The notes: generated from the letters alone by a model not told the origin. A DNA stretch of 64,000 nucleotides from Leptospira andrefontaineae (GCF_004770105.1 NZ_RQEY01000018.1:310001-374000), one strand, 5' to 3'. Positions 47,283 to 56,723 are shown, counted from the stretch's first letter. Translations and numbers: made by a program.

Positions 47283-49316
47283 TTAGTTTTGTTCTGTTCC
47301 TATCTTGGAAGCAGCCAAATAACCTTCTAACATAGCGCGTTTAGCATCTATTCCAGAAGCATCTTTTGCTCCACCGATCAGATAAGAAGGAATATTACTT
47401 CTTTCTTTACTAAAAGTCTCATATAAAGAAGCATCACTTGTTTGCCCCGCGCAAAGGATGATGGAATCACATTCTAAAGTTTTTGCGCCTTCTTTTTTGG
47501 TCTCAATCACAAGACCCTCATCTGTTACTTCTTTATAAGTGAGAGAAGAAAGGAAATCCACCCCTTTGGATTGTAATTCTTGTAGAAGTGCCCAAGAGGT
47601 TGTAGCGCCGAGGCCTGCTCCTACTTTTCCATTTCTTCTTAGGATAGAAACTTTTCTATGAGCAGTTTCCGGTTGGATCACAGCTTGTGTATAAGAGTTC
47701 ACATTATACTTTTCGAAGTAGGTAGGGATATCCGGGTCCTTTTCTTCGGTAAGTTTGTGAGCCACGTCCACACCAATTCCACCACCTCCGATAATGGCAA
47801 CATTGGAACCCGGTTTGAATGTTCCATTTAGGAACTCAACATAACTTGCATGTGGTTTTTTGTCTAAGCCAGGAAGATTTAAGTTTCTAGGAAGAACCCC
47901 GGTTGCGAAGATCACTGCATCCGGTTTTAGATCATCCAACATTTTCAGGTCCGCTTTTGTATTCAGACGAATATCCACTTTTAAACGAGGAAGTTCGTTT
48001 TTGAAATAACGAATCGTTTCAAAAAATTCGAATTTGCCAGGAATAGCAGCAGCCAAATTTAATTGGCCTCCTAGTTTTCCAGAAGTTTCTAAAAGAATTA
48101 CTTCGTGCCCACGTAAAGCGGCTACTCTTGCGGATTCCATTCCTCCTGGACCGGAACCAACTACTACAACTCTTTGTTTTTTGGCCTGAGGAAGAGATTT
48201 CCAATCTAGCTCTCTGTTTGCAGAAGGGTTTACTAAACAAGAAACCATTTCTTCTTTGAAAGTATGATCTAGGCAAGCTTGGTTACAAGCCACACAGGTA
48301 TTCACTCTTTCCGTTTGGTTTTCTTTGATCTTATTTACGATCTCTGCATCTGCTAAGAATGGCCTTGCCATACTTACTATATCAGCTTCTCCAGCATTCA
48401 ATACTTGGATGATTGTTTCCGGCATATTGATCCTGTTAGAAGCGATGATTGGAATTCCTGGAACTGCAGACTTTATTTTTCCTGCAATCTTCGCCCAAGC
48501 TCCTCTTGGAACCAACTGGGATATCGTAGGGATTCTAGATTCATGCCAACCAATCCCTATATTAAGTGCATCTGCTCCTGCTTCTTTTAGTTCAGTTGCA
48601 AGTGCGATTACTTCTTCGAAGGTAGGGTTGCCCGGGATCAAATCGATTCCCGACATTCTTACGATGACAGGGAAACCCGGTCCGACTTGTTTACGGACTT
48701 CTTTCATTGTTTCGATCGCAAATCTTCTACGGTTTTCTGGAGAACCGCCAAATTCGTCGGACCTTTTGTTGGTTACTTCTGAGAAGAATTGATTTACTAA
48801 ATATCCTTCGGAAGCCATAACTTCTACTGCTCTAAAACCTACTTGTTTAGCACGTAATGCAGAAGATCCAAAATCACGGATGGTTCTCCATGCATCTTCC
48901 GTTGAGAGTTCTTTCGGTATAAATCTATTGATAGGTGCGCGTAGCGCAGAAGGTCCTACAAGTTCTCTGTGATAGGCGTATCTTCCCGCATGGAATAATT
49001 GAGCGCAAAAAATTCCCATTGGTTTGAGAACGGAAGCGACTTTCTCAAGTTCTTGGCAGTCTTCTTCCTTTTGGAAATCGAAAAATATATTGGAGCCTTT
49101 TCCTTCTGCGTTGACCGAAATCCCTCCGGTAGTAATGAGTCCGACTCCTCCTTCGAATCTTTTACCATAGAATGCGGCCATTCTATCCGCAGTTTTGGGC
49201 ATTCCTTCCAAACCTAAGTGCATGGATCCCATGATAATACGATTCGAAATAGTTTCGGCTCCGATATCTATCGGGCGGAAGATTGGGGAAATATCTAAAG
49301 AAGACACACAATTCAC
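47283..49316 (-). CDS. fadH: 2,4-dienoyl-CoA reductase-type flavoprotein
   Basis: The 677-residue protein has the Old-Yellow-Enzyme TIM barrel (SNRIIMGSMHLGLEG, and KQVGFRAVEVMASEGYLVNQF with active-site region), a 4Fe-4S cluster segment (CVACNQACLDHTF then SCLVNP) and a C-terminal FAD/NADPH domain with GSGPGGMESARVAALRGHEV. The order matches 2,4-dienoyl-CoA reductase FadH, which handles double bonds during beta-oxidation. The proposed GTG start has weak support. A second GTG four codons in has AAAGGTG upstream and is a reasonable alternative. A 20-base palindrome lies just upstream. Confidence 0.88.
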   Translation of the reverse strand: MNCVSSLDISPIFRPIDIGAETISNRIIMGSMHLGLEGMPKTADRMAAFYGKRFEGGVGLITTGGISVNAEGKGSNIFFDFQKEEDCQELEKVASVLKPMGIFCAQLFHAGRYAYHRELVGPSALRAPINRFIPKELSTEDAWRTIRDFGSSALRAKQVGFRAVEVMASEGYLVNQFFSEVTNKRSDEFGGSPENRRRFAIETMKEVRKQVGPGFPVIVRMSGIDLIPGNPTFEEVIALATELKEAGADALNIGIGWHESRIPTISQLVPRGAWAKIAGKIKSAVPGIPIIASNRINMPETIIQVLNAGEADIVSMARPFLADAEIVNKIKENQTERVNTCVACNQACLDHTFKEEMVSCLVNPSANRELDWKSLPQAKKQRVVVVGSGPGGMESARVAALRGHEVILLETSGKLGGQLNLAAAIPGKFEFFETIRYFKNELPRLKVDIRLNTKADLKMLDDLKPDAVIFATGVLPRNLNLPGLDKKPHASYVEFLNGTFKPGSNVAIIGGGGIGVDVAHKLTEEKDPDIPTYFEKYNVNSYTQAVIQPETAHRKVSILRRNGKVGAGLGATTSWALLQELQSKGVDFLSSLTYKEVTDEGLVIETKKEGAKTLECDSIILCAGQTSDASLYETFSKERSNIPSYLIGGAKDASGIDAKRAMLEGYLAASKIGTEQN

Positions 49317-49331
49317 CTTTCTTTTTATTTG

Positions 49332-49351
49332 AGTAGAACAGTCGTTCTACT
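49332..49351 (-). promoter_or_regulatory. Perfect palindromic operator upstream of fadH
   Basis: AGTAGAACAGTCGTTCTACT is an inverted repeat with eight-base arms and four-base spacer. It lies 16-35 bases before the fadH start. Its form (GAAC-x4-GTTC core) resembles operators of TetR-family regulators of fatty-acid degradation. No regulator gene is in the window. Confidence 0.6.
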
Positions 49352-49440
49352 GAGAAAGGATTTTACCTGAATTTGGAAAAGGCAACGGTTTTTCTAGGAA
49401 TTTTAAAAATAGATGCCGAACATGATTCGGCAAAACCATT

Positions 49441-50961
49441 TCAATTCATAGAAAAACGATTTAATGCGGAGATATATGCTTGAGAACAAGCCTCAATAAT
49501 ATCAGTAGAGCTTGCTTTTCCTACGACTCTTTCACCATGTTTTTCTAAAGTAACGGATGCTTCTGCCAAAGCGTCTTGTCCTTCTGTTACTGGAGAGATT
49601 ACTAACTTGATGAGTTCTACATCACCACTTATCGTCGCTTTTTGGATTGCCTTAAAGATAGAATCTACTGGGCCGTCTCCGGTTGCTGATTCTTCTTTCA
49701 GATTCCCTTCTATGGAAAGTCGGATACTTGCAGTTGGAGTACTTTTAGTTCCGGTAGTTACATGAAAACTTTCTAATACATATTTATCGTTGGAAGATTT
49801 TCTGGACTCATCTGCAAATAGTGCACGAATGTCCTCATCGAAAATTTCTTTTTTACGATCAGCGATCTCTAAAAATCTTTGGTAAGCCGCTTCTAATTCT
49901 TCCGGATGAGGGCTGAATCCTAAACGAACAATTCTATCTTTGAATCCGGCTCTTCCGCTATGTCTTCCTAGTACCATTCGGTTGGATTGGATCCCAACAC
50001 TTTCTGGAGTCATGATCTCATAGGTTTCCCTATTTTTCAGAACACCGTCTTGGTGAATTCCTGATTCATGTGCGAATGCGTTTGCACCGACAACCGCCTT
50101 ATTCGGTTGCACCACCATTCCAGTGATTGTTTTAACTAAATAGGAAGCCTTTGCGATCTCTTCTGTTTGGATCCTGGTTTGTATCCCGAATTTATCCTTA
50201 CGTGTGCGAAGGGCCATTACCACTTCTTCCATCGCAGTATTTCCGGCTCTTTCCCCGATTCCATTTACGGTACATTCTACCTGTCTTGCTCCGTTTAGAA
50301 TGGCAGCCAAACTATTAGAAGTAGCAAGTCCTAGATCATTATGGCAATGTGCGGAGAAGATTGCCTTCTCGCTTCCTTTCACATTCTGGATGAGAAACTT
50401 AAATAATTCTCCATACTCGTATGGTGTTGTATATCCAACGGTGTCCGGGATATTGATTGTAGTTGCACCGGCTTCAATCACTGCTTCACAAAGTTCTCTT
50501 AAGAACTCTGGTTCGGAACGAGTCGCGTCTTCCGGAGAAAATTCCACATCGTCTACATGGTCCCTACAGATCTTGACTGCTTCCACAGCCATTTTCAAAA
50601 CTTCGGCAGGGTCCTTGCCTAGTTTGAATTTCATATGAATGGGAGAAGATGCGATAAAAGTATGAATTCTTCTTTTTTTAGCGGGAATGATTGCTTTTGC
50701 TGCTGCTTCTAAATCTGGACGAACTGCTCTTGCGAGGGCTGCAATGATCGGACCTTCTATCTCTCTGGAAATCCTTTGGACTGCTTGGAATTGGACTGGA
50801 GAAGAAACCGGGAAACCTGCTTCGATCACATCCACGTTCATTTTGGCGAGTTGGAGTGCTATCTCTATCTTCTCATTCTCACTCATTGCCGCACCTGGGC
50901 ATTGTTCTCCATCACGGAGAGTGGTATCGAAAATCCGAACAAAATCCAAATTTGAGTTCAT
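49441..50961 (-). CDS. leuA: 2-isopropylmalate synthase
   Basis: LeuA condenses acetyl-CoA with 2-oxoisovalerate, the committed step of leucine synthesis. Hallmarks are RIFDTTLRDGEQCPGAAMS, the metal-binding HCHNDLGLATSNSLAAI, NGIGERAGN and the C-terminal regulatory domain (LESFHVTTGTKSTPTASIRL) where leucine binds in other LeuA proteins. The ATG at 50961 gives 506 residues. The frame opens to a TTG at 50988, but a TATAAT at 50990-50995 on this strand would start transcription downstream of that TTG, favouring the ATG. leuB lies at 4630-5706. Confidence 0.95.
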   Translation of the reverse strand: MNSNLDFVRIFDTTLRDGEQCPGAAMSENEKIEIALQLAKMNVDVIEAGFPVSSPVQFQAVQRISREIEGPIIAALARAVRPDLEAAAKAIIPAKKRRIHTFIASSPIHMKFKLGKDPAEVLKMAVEAVKICRDHVDDVEFSPEDATRSEPEFLRELCEAVIEAGATTINIPDTVGYTTPYEYGELFKFLIQNVKGSEKAIFSAHCHNDLGLATSNSLAAILNGARQVECTVNGIGERAGNTAMEEVVMALRTRKDKFGIQTRIQTEEIAKASYLVKTITGMVVQPNKAVVGANAFAHESGIHQDGVLKNRETYEIMTPESVGIQSNRMVLGRHSGRAGFKDRIVRLGFSPHPEELEAAYQRFLEIADRKKEIFDEDIRALFADESRKSSNDKYVLESFHVTTGTKSTPTASIRLSIEGNLKEESATGDGPVDSIFKAIQKATISGDVELIKLVISPVTEGQDALAEASVTLEKHGERVVGKASSTDIIEACSQAYISALNRFSMN

Positions 50962-51059
50962 ATGCTTGGAAAACTTCCCTAACTCCAAAATTATAGTCTG
51001 AATCGGGCCGTAAACCTAATAAATACCGGGTTTAGAGCTTTCGGAGATTAGACCAGATT

Positions 51060-51398
51060 ATGGATAGGGACACTCTCAGTTTCTTTGGCGCTAGTTTAAA
51101 ATCAGAAGATTGTTCTCTGTCAGCAAAACTTTACTCGAACCTTTTTGGTGGAGAAGTCCAGGTCTCCAGCCTAGGTCATGCCGAAATTCTTTTTTCAGAA
51201 AACCAAAGAGTGATCTTTAGTAAGGAAGCGGAAGAATGTCCCGTAACTCCAGGCACCCTAGTCTGGAAGATAGCAAAAGCCCAGGCCGCATCTTTCGAAA
51301 CCAAACTGTTAGGTTCCGGATTCCAAAAAGAATCCACATCCGAGAAATACGCATCGTACTTAGATCCATGGAAAAACCGGATCTGGTTGTACTGGTAA
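51060..51398 (+). CDS. VOC-fold (glyoxalase/bleomycin resistance-like) protein
   Basis: A short 112-residue protein. The final segment YASYLDPWKNRIWLYW is typical of the last strand of a VOC domain (compare DPWGNRI in other members). The rest is divergent, and the classical metal ligands are not all visible, so enzymatic activity is doubtful. The ATG at 51060 is chosen as the only reasonable start. It converges on the YhhQ-like gene across a palindromic repeat. Confidence 0.6.
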   Translation: MDRDTLSFFGASLKSEDCSLSAKLYSNLFGGEVQVSSLGHAEILFSENQRVIFSKEAEECPVTPGTLVWKIAKAQAASFETKLLGSGFQKESTSEKYASYLDPWKNRIWLYW

Positions 51399-51402
51399 TA
51401 AA

Positions 51403-51535
51403 ACTCTTAGCGGCCTTAGCGCCTTTGCGTGAACCCAAATCTTTTACCATTTTCACGCGAAGCCGCAAAGAGGAGAAGGTCTCTATTGATTTTTGATCTT
51501 AAATTCTCCGTGCCTCGGTGATCTCCGTGAGAACC
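51403..51535. repeat. Degenerate palindromic intergenic repeat, longest copy
   Basis: CTCTTAGCGGCCTTAGCGCC onward to TTTGCGTGAA is an imperfect inverse of TTTTCACGCGAAGCCGCAAA. A third arm carries CTCCGTGCCTCGGTGATCTC and ends in CCGTGAGAA. It occupies nearly all of the gap between the convergent VOC and YhhQ-like genes, so it could terminate both. Confidence 0.72.
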
Positions 51536-51536
51536 C

Positions 51537-52250
51537 TTAGCCAGGATAAGGCTGGACTTCTTCTTTTCCTTCTTTGAGAGCTGCTTCTGCCATTTTATGA
51601 GCATCTTCCCCTAGATATTTTTCGATCCAGTAATGGGCTAGATAGATCAAAGGAGTGATCCCGATCGCAATAAAGATCTTATAGAAGAAGTTCGTGTAAG
51701 AGATGGAATTCAGTGTTTGGAAATCGTAAGTTCCCCAGTAAGCCACAAAGATAACGACATAAGAATCCAAAAGTTGAGAGAATATGGTGGAACCGGTCGC
51801 TCTCAGCCATAGAAGTTTGTTTTTGGTCTTTTTACGGATCAAATGAAAGACTTGGATGTCCACAAGCTGCCCGATCAGGTAAGCCACAATAGAGCCTGTG
51901 ATCACTTGCCCAGTATTAAAGAATACAACCTGAAAGGAATGATCGTCTACAGGTGAATTTCCGGCGGCTGGAATAGCCATATCCAATTGAAGAAGGAAGA
52001 ATGCTAATACGATCATTACCATTCCGACTAGGGTTAGGTATCGAACTCCTCTTCTTCCATAATACTCGTTCAAAAGGTCCGTTACGATAAATGTGATCGG
52101 GAAGGGAATCACTCCCAAGGTCATGGTTAAGGCCTTATTTCCGATCACAACTTGGAACCACTTAGAGCCAGTCACCTCTGCCATCAAAAGGAAAGTTATG
52201 AAGATGGAACCTAAAACGAAAAATAGTTTGAAAGGCCGGTGAAACTGCAT
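51537..52250 (-). CDS. YhhQ/VUT-family transporter (queuosine precursor-type)
   Basis: A membrane protein of about 237 residues with six or so helices. Family features are AEVTGSKWFQV, the FPITFIVTDLLNEYYGRRG signature, and AYLIGQLVDIQVFHLIRK with STIFSQLLDSYVVIFVAYWG. YhhQ proteins import queuosine precursors such as preQ0. The frame runs to a TTG at 52331, but the extension is not conserved-looking, and the ATG at 52250 precedes QFHRPFKLFFVLG. No obvious preQ1 riboswitch was seen in the short upstream gap. Confidence 0.85.
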   Translation of the reverse strand: MQFHRPFKLFFVLGSIFITFLLMAEVTGSKWFQVVIGNKALTMTLGVIPFPITFIVTDLLNEYYGRRGVRYLTLVGMVMIVLAFFLLQLDMAIPAAGNSPVDDHSFQVVFFNTGQVITGSIVAYLIGQLVDIQVFHLIRKKTKNKLLWLRATGSTIFSQLLDSYVVIFVAYWGTYDFQTLNSISYTNFFYKIFIAIGITPLIYLAHYWIEKYLGEDAHKMAEAALKEGKEEVQPYPG

Positions 52251-52402
52251 CTGAGGAAAAATCTTGCGAATTAAGTCTCTGTCAATCAAAGAACAGATGG
52301 GAATCCCACAAACGTTTGACAGGCAGGCCAACTATAAATCACTGGAAGACAGTCGGTGCTTTACTTTTGGCCCCCGCGATTCGATAAATATATAGAGCTC
52401 AA

Positions 52403-53992
52403 ATGAATCCAAACGATGAACCTTACACCCCAGAGGACTTGATCCGCCCAGTCCCATACCAAGCTAAAAAGCAGCCTCTCTGGCAAACAAGCCTAGTGAG
52501 CCTGACTTGGTTTTTACTTTCCGGAATTTCTTTTTACCTAGGACTCCAAGCCTTAAAGGCAGATCCTAAAACTGCTTCTATCCAAACTGGAACAGAGCAG
52601 GTAACATTCCAAAATACTACTCTTAAATCTGACCTTGCTCCTACAGAGGGAGCCTGGGAATCTTGGAAGAAATGGTGGAATTCCAATACTACTTCTTCCG
52701 AGTCTGATGGAACTCCGGGTTCTGTAAGTTCTTCCGAGTCTGAAATAGAAGACGATCCTGCTTTTAGAGCTTCTACTTGGTTCTCCGACTATGAGGCGAT
52801 GAAACGTACTGTTCATCTATACAATGAGATCCATCCATTTATCTACGGATTCAAAGGTAGAGAGACGAATAACGGAGATCTTTATTCTCTTTGGGGATCT
52901 GCTCAAAAGCATGCGCGTGTTGCCGAACTTAGATCTTTAAATCCGAAAGTTAAGATCATTCCTACAATTTTTCGTTGGGAAAATAAGAATGAGAAGATTT
53001 CTGAGAATATCGGTCTGAATGGACGTAACGATGTCAGAGACAAACATATCCAGAACATTCTATACGAAGTAGATACTTACGGTTTCGATGGAATTGATAT
53101 TGATTACGAAGGAATGAGCTGTGAGAAAAAGGAGAAGTTTGAAGAATTCATCGTTATTCTTTCCAAAGAGATCCATAAACGTGGCAAACTTCTTTCTGTA
53201 GCTGTTCACCCAAAAACTGCAGCTAAAAAATCCGGCCTAAAAGCATGTAAGGGTTTAAAAGAAAAAATTAATATGGATTTTGCTGAGAATTGGAGAGGTC
53301 CAATGACCCACGATTACGCTTTCTTAGCAAAACATGCGGACCGTGTAAAGGTGATGGCTTATGAACTTCATCCTCGTAAGTATAGAAATCCAGGACCTGG
53401 ACCTCAGGCTCCAAACGTTTGGATCAGAAATATCATCACTTACGCAAAAGAAAGAGTTCCTGCTAAAAAATTATATATGGCAATCCCAACTTACGGATAT
53501 GATTGGGCTCTAAATTGTAATGCGAAGATCAAGGCTGTATATTGGTCAGATGCATTAAAACGCCAACAATTAGGTGTGACTAAACAACCTACAAATATCA
53601 CCCAAGTTTTAGCGGATAATAAGAACTCGGATTCATGGACAAATCTTTCTAAGTTTAGCTGGGTTCACCAAGGTAAAACTTACGAAGATCCAAGTATCTG
53701 GTATAAATCAGAAGGTTGTGACAGAGTTGCATTTTTCATGAACAGAAAAGCTTTCGAAGAGAAAATGACTCTATTAAGATCTTATGATATTGGTGGATTC
53801 TCTTTCTGGCAGTTATTATCTGATAATGATCCAGGTATCAATGATTATTTGGAGTTGCTTGTGACCAATAAACTGCCTCCTGTTCCTAAGGCTAAAAAAC
53901 TTCCTGAAACCCCGAATCCTGACGTAAAACAGGCTCCTCCGGAAGAAGGTCAGGAAGAAGCCAAGAACACACAGGATCTTGTCAAAAAATAA
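52403..53992 (+). CDS. Membrane-anchored GH18-family glycoside hydrolase
   Basis: The 529-residue protein has one N-terminal membrane helix (about 27-48), a Ser/Thr-rich linker to about 120, and a GH18 TIM barrel. The catalytic DxxDxDxE is FDGIDIDYEG with catalytic Glu236 and Asp232/Asp234. The closest types in my knowledge are YaaH/CwlL-like cell-wall amino-sugar hydrolases and chitinases, so a peptidoglycan or other amino-sugar glycan substrate is likely. A Pro/Lys/Glu-rich tail ends the protein. The downstream tsaC start lies inside its last codons. Confidence 0.85.
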   Translation: MNPNDEPYTPEDLIRPVPYQAKKQPLWQTSLVSLTWFLLSGISFYLGLQALKADPKTASIQTGTEQVTFQNTTLKSDLAPTEGAWESWKKWWNSNTTSSESDGTPGSVSSSESEIEDDPAFRASTWFSDYEAMKRTVHLYNEIHPFIYGFKGRETNNGDLYSLWGSAQKHARVAELRSLNPKVKIIPTIFRWENKNEKISENIGLNGRNDVRDKHIQNILYEVDTYGFDGIDIDYEGMSCEKKEKFEEFIVILSKEIHKRGKLLSVAVHPKTAAKKSGLKACKGLKEKINMDFAENWRGPMTHDYAFLAKHADRVKVMAYELHPRKYRNPGPGPQAPNVWIRNIITYAKERVPAKKLYMAIPTYGYDWALNCNAKIKAVYWSDALKRQQLGVTKQPTNITQVLADNKNSDSWTNLSKFSWVHQGKTYEDPSIWYKSEGCDRVAFFMNRKAFEEKMTLLRSYDIGGFSFWQLLSDNDPGINDYLELLVTNKLPPVPKAKKLPETPNPDVKQAPPEEGQEEAKNTQDLVKK

Positions 53993-54911
53993 AGTCACAA
54001 TCATCACAGAAGATCCTTCTCTCGCAGCAAAAGTTCTGAAAGAGGGAGGGATCGTTCTATTTCCCACTGAGACTGTTTACGGTATAGGTGCGGATTCCAG
54101 AAATCTTTCCTCTTGTTTAGAAATTTATAAAATTAAAAACCGCCCTGCGGATAATCCTCTTATTGTTCATATTGGAAATCCTGCTCTCATTCCAGATATT
54201 GGAGAGGTTCCGGAAAGCGCAAAGATCCTCATTAGACAATTTATGCCGGGTCCTTTGAGTTTAGTTTTGAAGAAGATAGATAAGTCAGTTTTTTCTACAG
54301 GATTGACTACAATTGCGGTAAGAGTTCCTTCTCATCCGAAAACTTTAGAAATGCTTTCTTATTTCGGAGGACCGGTTTCGGCTCCTTCTGCAAATCTTTC
54401 CGGCCAACCTTCTATTACAAGATTGGACGATGCAATCTCTGAGTTTGATGGACTCGTGGATCTGATCTTGAAAGGATCAGAACCTGAGATAGGTTTAGAA
54501 TCTACTGTAGTGGATTTTTCAATTTCTCCGCCTAAACTACTTCGGCCTGGATATTTTGGATGGGAAGAATTACAAAAACATGTTCCCGATCTAGAAGATT
54601 ATAGTGATTTGAAGGATGGGGAAACTCCATCAAGTCCAGGAGTGAAATATAAACATTATGCTCCTAAGGCAAAGGTGATCTTTACAGAAAACCAAACTCC
54701 AGATAGAGAGTCGGCTGCCATCGGTATAAGTCTGACCAGAGGCTGGAAATTTGCTTTGGACCTTCGTAATAACTCCGAGTATATGAAAAATTTATACTCC
54801 TTCTTTAGAGATTGTGATCGATTGGGGATCTCTAAAATTTATTGTTTTCCTCCTGCAAACGCTTCCGGTAAAGAAGCGCTCTTAAATCGTATTTTAAAGG
54901 CGCAAGAGTAG
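53979..54911 (+). CDS. tsaC: L-threonylcarbamoyladenylate synthase (Sua5 type)
   Basis: The enzyme makes threonylcarbamoyl-AMP for the t6A37 modification of ANN-decoding tRNAs. The YrdC domain has GIVLFPTETVYGIGADSRN, KNRPADNPLIVHI and GPVSAPSANLSGQPS. The extra C-terminal domain (SSPGVKYKHYAPKAKV onward) makes it the Sua5 rather than the short TsaC form, 310 residues. The start is a TTG with AGGA just before it, overlapping the GH18 gene by 14 bases. A palindromic repeat follows. Confidence 0.93.
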   Translation: MSKNKVTIITEDPSLAAKVLKEGGIVLFPTETVYGIGADSRNLSSCLEIYKIKNRPADNPLIVHIGNPALIPDIGEVPESAKILIRQFMPGPLSLVLKKIDKSVFSTGLTTIAVRVPSHPKTLEMLSYFGGPVSAPSANLSGQPSITRLDDAISEFDGLVDLILKGSEPEIGLESTVVDFSISPPKLLRPGYFGWEELQKHVPDLEDYSDLKDGETPSSPGVKYKHYAPKAKVIFTENQTPDRESAAIGISLTRGWKFALDLRNNSEYMKNLYSFFRDCDRLGISKIYCFPPANASGKEALLNRILKAQE

Positions 54912-54917
54912 GGCGGG

Positions 54918-54995
54918 TTCGCACGAAGGGCACAAAGTTCACGGAGAGATTATCCGAATTTTTAACTCTGTGATCTCCGTGTTCTCTGTGCGAAA
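54918..54995. repeat. Degenerate palindromic intergenic repeat between convergent genes
   Basis: The left arm TTCGCACGAAGGGCACAAAG with CACGGAGAGAT is matched in inverse by AACTCTGTGATCTCCGTGTT with TCTGTGCGAA. It occupies the space between tsaC and the convergent sppA, and shares its words with the copies at 9207-9285 and 51403-51535. Confidence 0.72.
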
Positions 54996-54999
54996 CAAA

Positions 55000-56712
55000 T
55001 CAAATATTCGAAAGTTCGTTTGCAATCTCGGAAAGATGTAGGACTTCTAACGGATTTTGTTTCTTCTCTGCGTTTAATTTAGAAAAGAAAGAAAATTTAG
55101 AAAACTGCACTCCAGGTTTTAAGTCCTGGACTAGATCCTTCCAACTATAGGTTCCCGGAAGATAGCGCACATCTATCTTCTTAGATTTGAGTTCTGTTTT
55201 TAGATTTTGTAATATATCTAGGAAGGAATCACATGAATCTAAAAATCCGGATTTGCGGAAAGTTTCTCCTGAAAAGATACGACCTTCTCCATAATTTTTT
55301 TCTAATTCTTGGAAACTTGTTTTTCTGGATTCGATTACACGATTATAGAATAAATCCCTGGATCTAAGGACTTCTTTTCTTAGGAACTGCTCCGACTTAG
55401 GGGAAAGTTTTCCATATTCGGATAAAATATCTCTATGAGGATAAAATCCGATCCTTTCTTTTTGGACACCGAATTTGTCGTATAATTTTTTCAATTCGAA
55501 TCTCATCATCACGGCGCCAATGGAGCCAACGATAGAATATGGTGTTCCATGGATTTTCTGAGTAGCACAAGATAGATAATAACCGCCGGAAGCCGCTACG
55601 TTCAATACGTAAGTGATAACTGGTTTTTTCTCCGACAGTTTTTTGATCTCTCTATACAAAAGTTCGGAAACAAGTGCGCTTCCTCCGGGGGAGTTCATTT
55701 CTAAAACGACTGCTGCCACCTTAGGATCTTCTTTTAGATCTTTAAAAATTTCTTGGTAGTATCTAAAAGAGACCTGTCTGGATCTGAAATCTTCTTCTCT
55801 TCCTAGATCGGGCAGAATATTTCCTTGGATTGGTAAAACTGCAACGATCGGAACGGATTTGGAGATGATGGAAAAATTGGATTTTTTATGATATAGCCGG
55901 AAACCTTTAGGGCTTAGTTTTTTATATTTTGGTTTATCCGTTTCCTTCTCTTTTTTATAATTTTCGAATAGATAATTTTCTTCGAATTCATCTTCTTCTA
56001 CAAATTCAGTGATAAACCCGATCTTCTTTAATTTCTCAGAGCTGAGTATCGGTTCTTCTAAAACTTTCAGATCTAAATTTGAGGAGTTCTTAAAACCTTT
56101 AGAAAGTAGTTCTTTATAGTCTGTCAGTAACGCTTCTAAATTTTTTCGAGCGGGACCAGAGAAAGAGGTTCTTTGGAATGTTTCTCCGAATGATTTGAAT
56201 GCACCGCTTGCGTATGCTTCTACACTCACGCCGAATTTTTTAGCAGTACCTCCGAAAAAATAAGGTTCTGCAGAAGGAAGTATAGGGAAGAATTCGGAAG
56301 CAGAAGAAGAGTATCTGTATTTACACTGAGAAAGTAGTAATAATGCTTTCGTTCCTCCTCCTAAACAAAATCCTGATGTCTCAATTCCTTTTTCATTCAG
56401 TGTTTGGATCGTTTCACAGATATTCCAAACTTCTCCAAATCCGTATTCAGGATTGGAAATATGGAAAGAAACTTTTTTTAAACCTGGGACCTTAGTTAAG
56501 GCCTTTAATCCCAATAAAAAATCTACCAAGAAAGGATCTTCTTCTTTCGGAACCAATAGTCTGACGAAAAAAGATTTTTTATCAAAGGAGAATGAAGAAG
56601 GAATTTCCAGATAGAAATGATCTCCCTTGCGAATGATCCAGGACAAGATCCGAAATCCTTGGAACAAAATCCGGATCGGTAAAAATACAAGAGAGAACAG
56701 AATTCTAAACAT
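55000..56712 (-). CDS. sppA: Signal peptide peptidase SppA, double-domain S49 form
   Basis: The 570-residue protein has an N-terminal membrane helix and two S49 domains, like E. coli SppA. The catalytic dyad is split: Lys173 in ASGAFKSFGETF from the N-terminal half, and Ser375 in AASGGYYLSC from the C-terminal half. SPGGSALVSELLYREI and the YSIVGSIGAV motif support it. It degrades cleaved signal peptides in the membrane. A near-perfect Leptospira LexA-box match lies 12 bases upstream, and an AAAGGA Shine-Dalgarno precedes the ATG. Confidence 0.9.
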   Translation of the reverse strand: MFRILFSLVFLPIRILFQGFRILSWIIRKGDHFYLEIPSSFSFDKKSFFVRLLVPKEEDPFLVDFLLGLKALTKVPGLKKVSFHISNPEYGFGEVWNICETIQTLNEKGIETSGFCLGGGTKALLLLSQCKYRYSSSASEFFPILPSAEPYFFGGTAKKFGVSVEAYASGAFKSFGETFQRTSFSGPARKNLEALLTDYKELLSKGFKNSSNLDLKVLEEPILSSEKLKKIGFITEFVEEDEFEENYLFENYKKEKETDKPKYKKLSPKGFRLYHKKSNFSIISKSVPIVAVLPIQGNILPDLGREEDFRSRQVSFRYYQEIFKDLKEDPKVAAVVLEMNSPGGSALVSELLYREIKKLSEKKPVITYVLNVAASGGYYLSCATQKIHGTPYSIVGSIGAVMMRFELKKLYDKFGVQKERIGFYPHRDILSEYGKLSPKSEQFLRKEVLRSRDLFYNRVIESRKTSFQELEKNYGEGRIFSGETFRKSGFLDSCDSFLDILQNLKTELKSKKIDVRYLPGTYSWKDLVQDLKPGVQFSKFSFFSKLNAEKKQNPLEVLHLSEIANELSNI

Positions 56713-56723
56713 TGGAAATTCCT

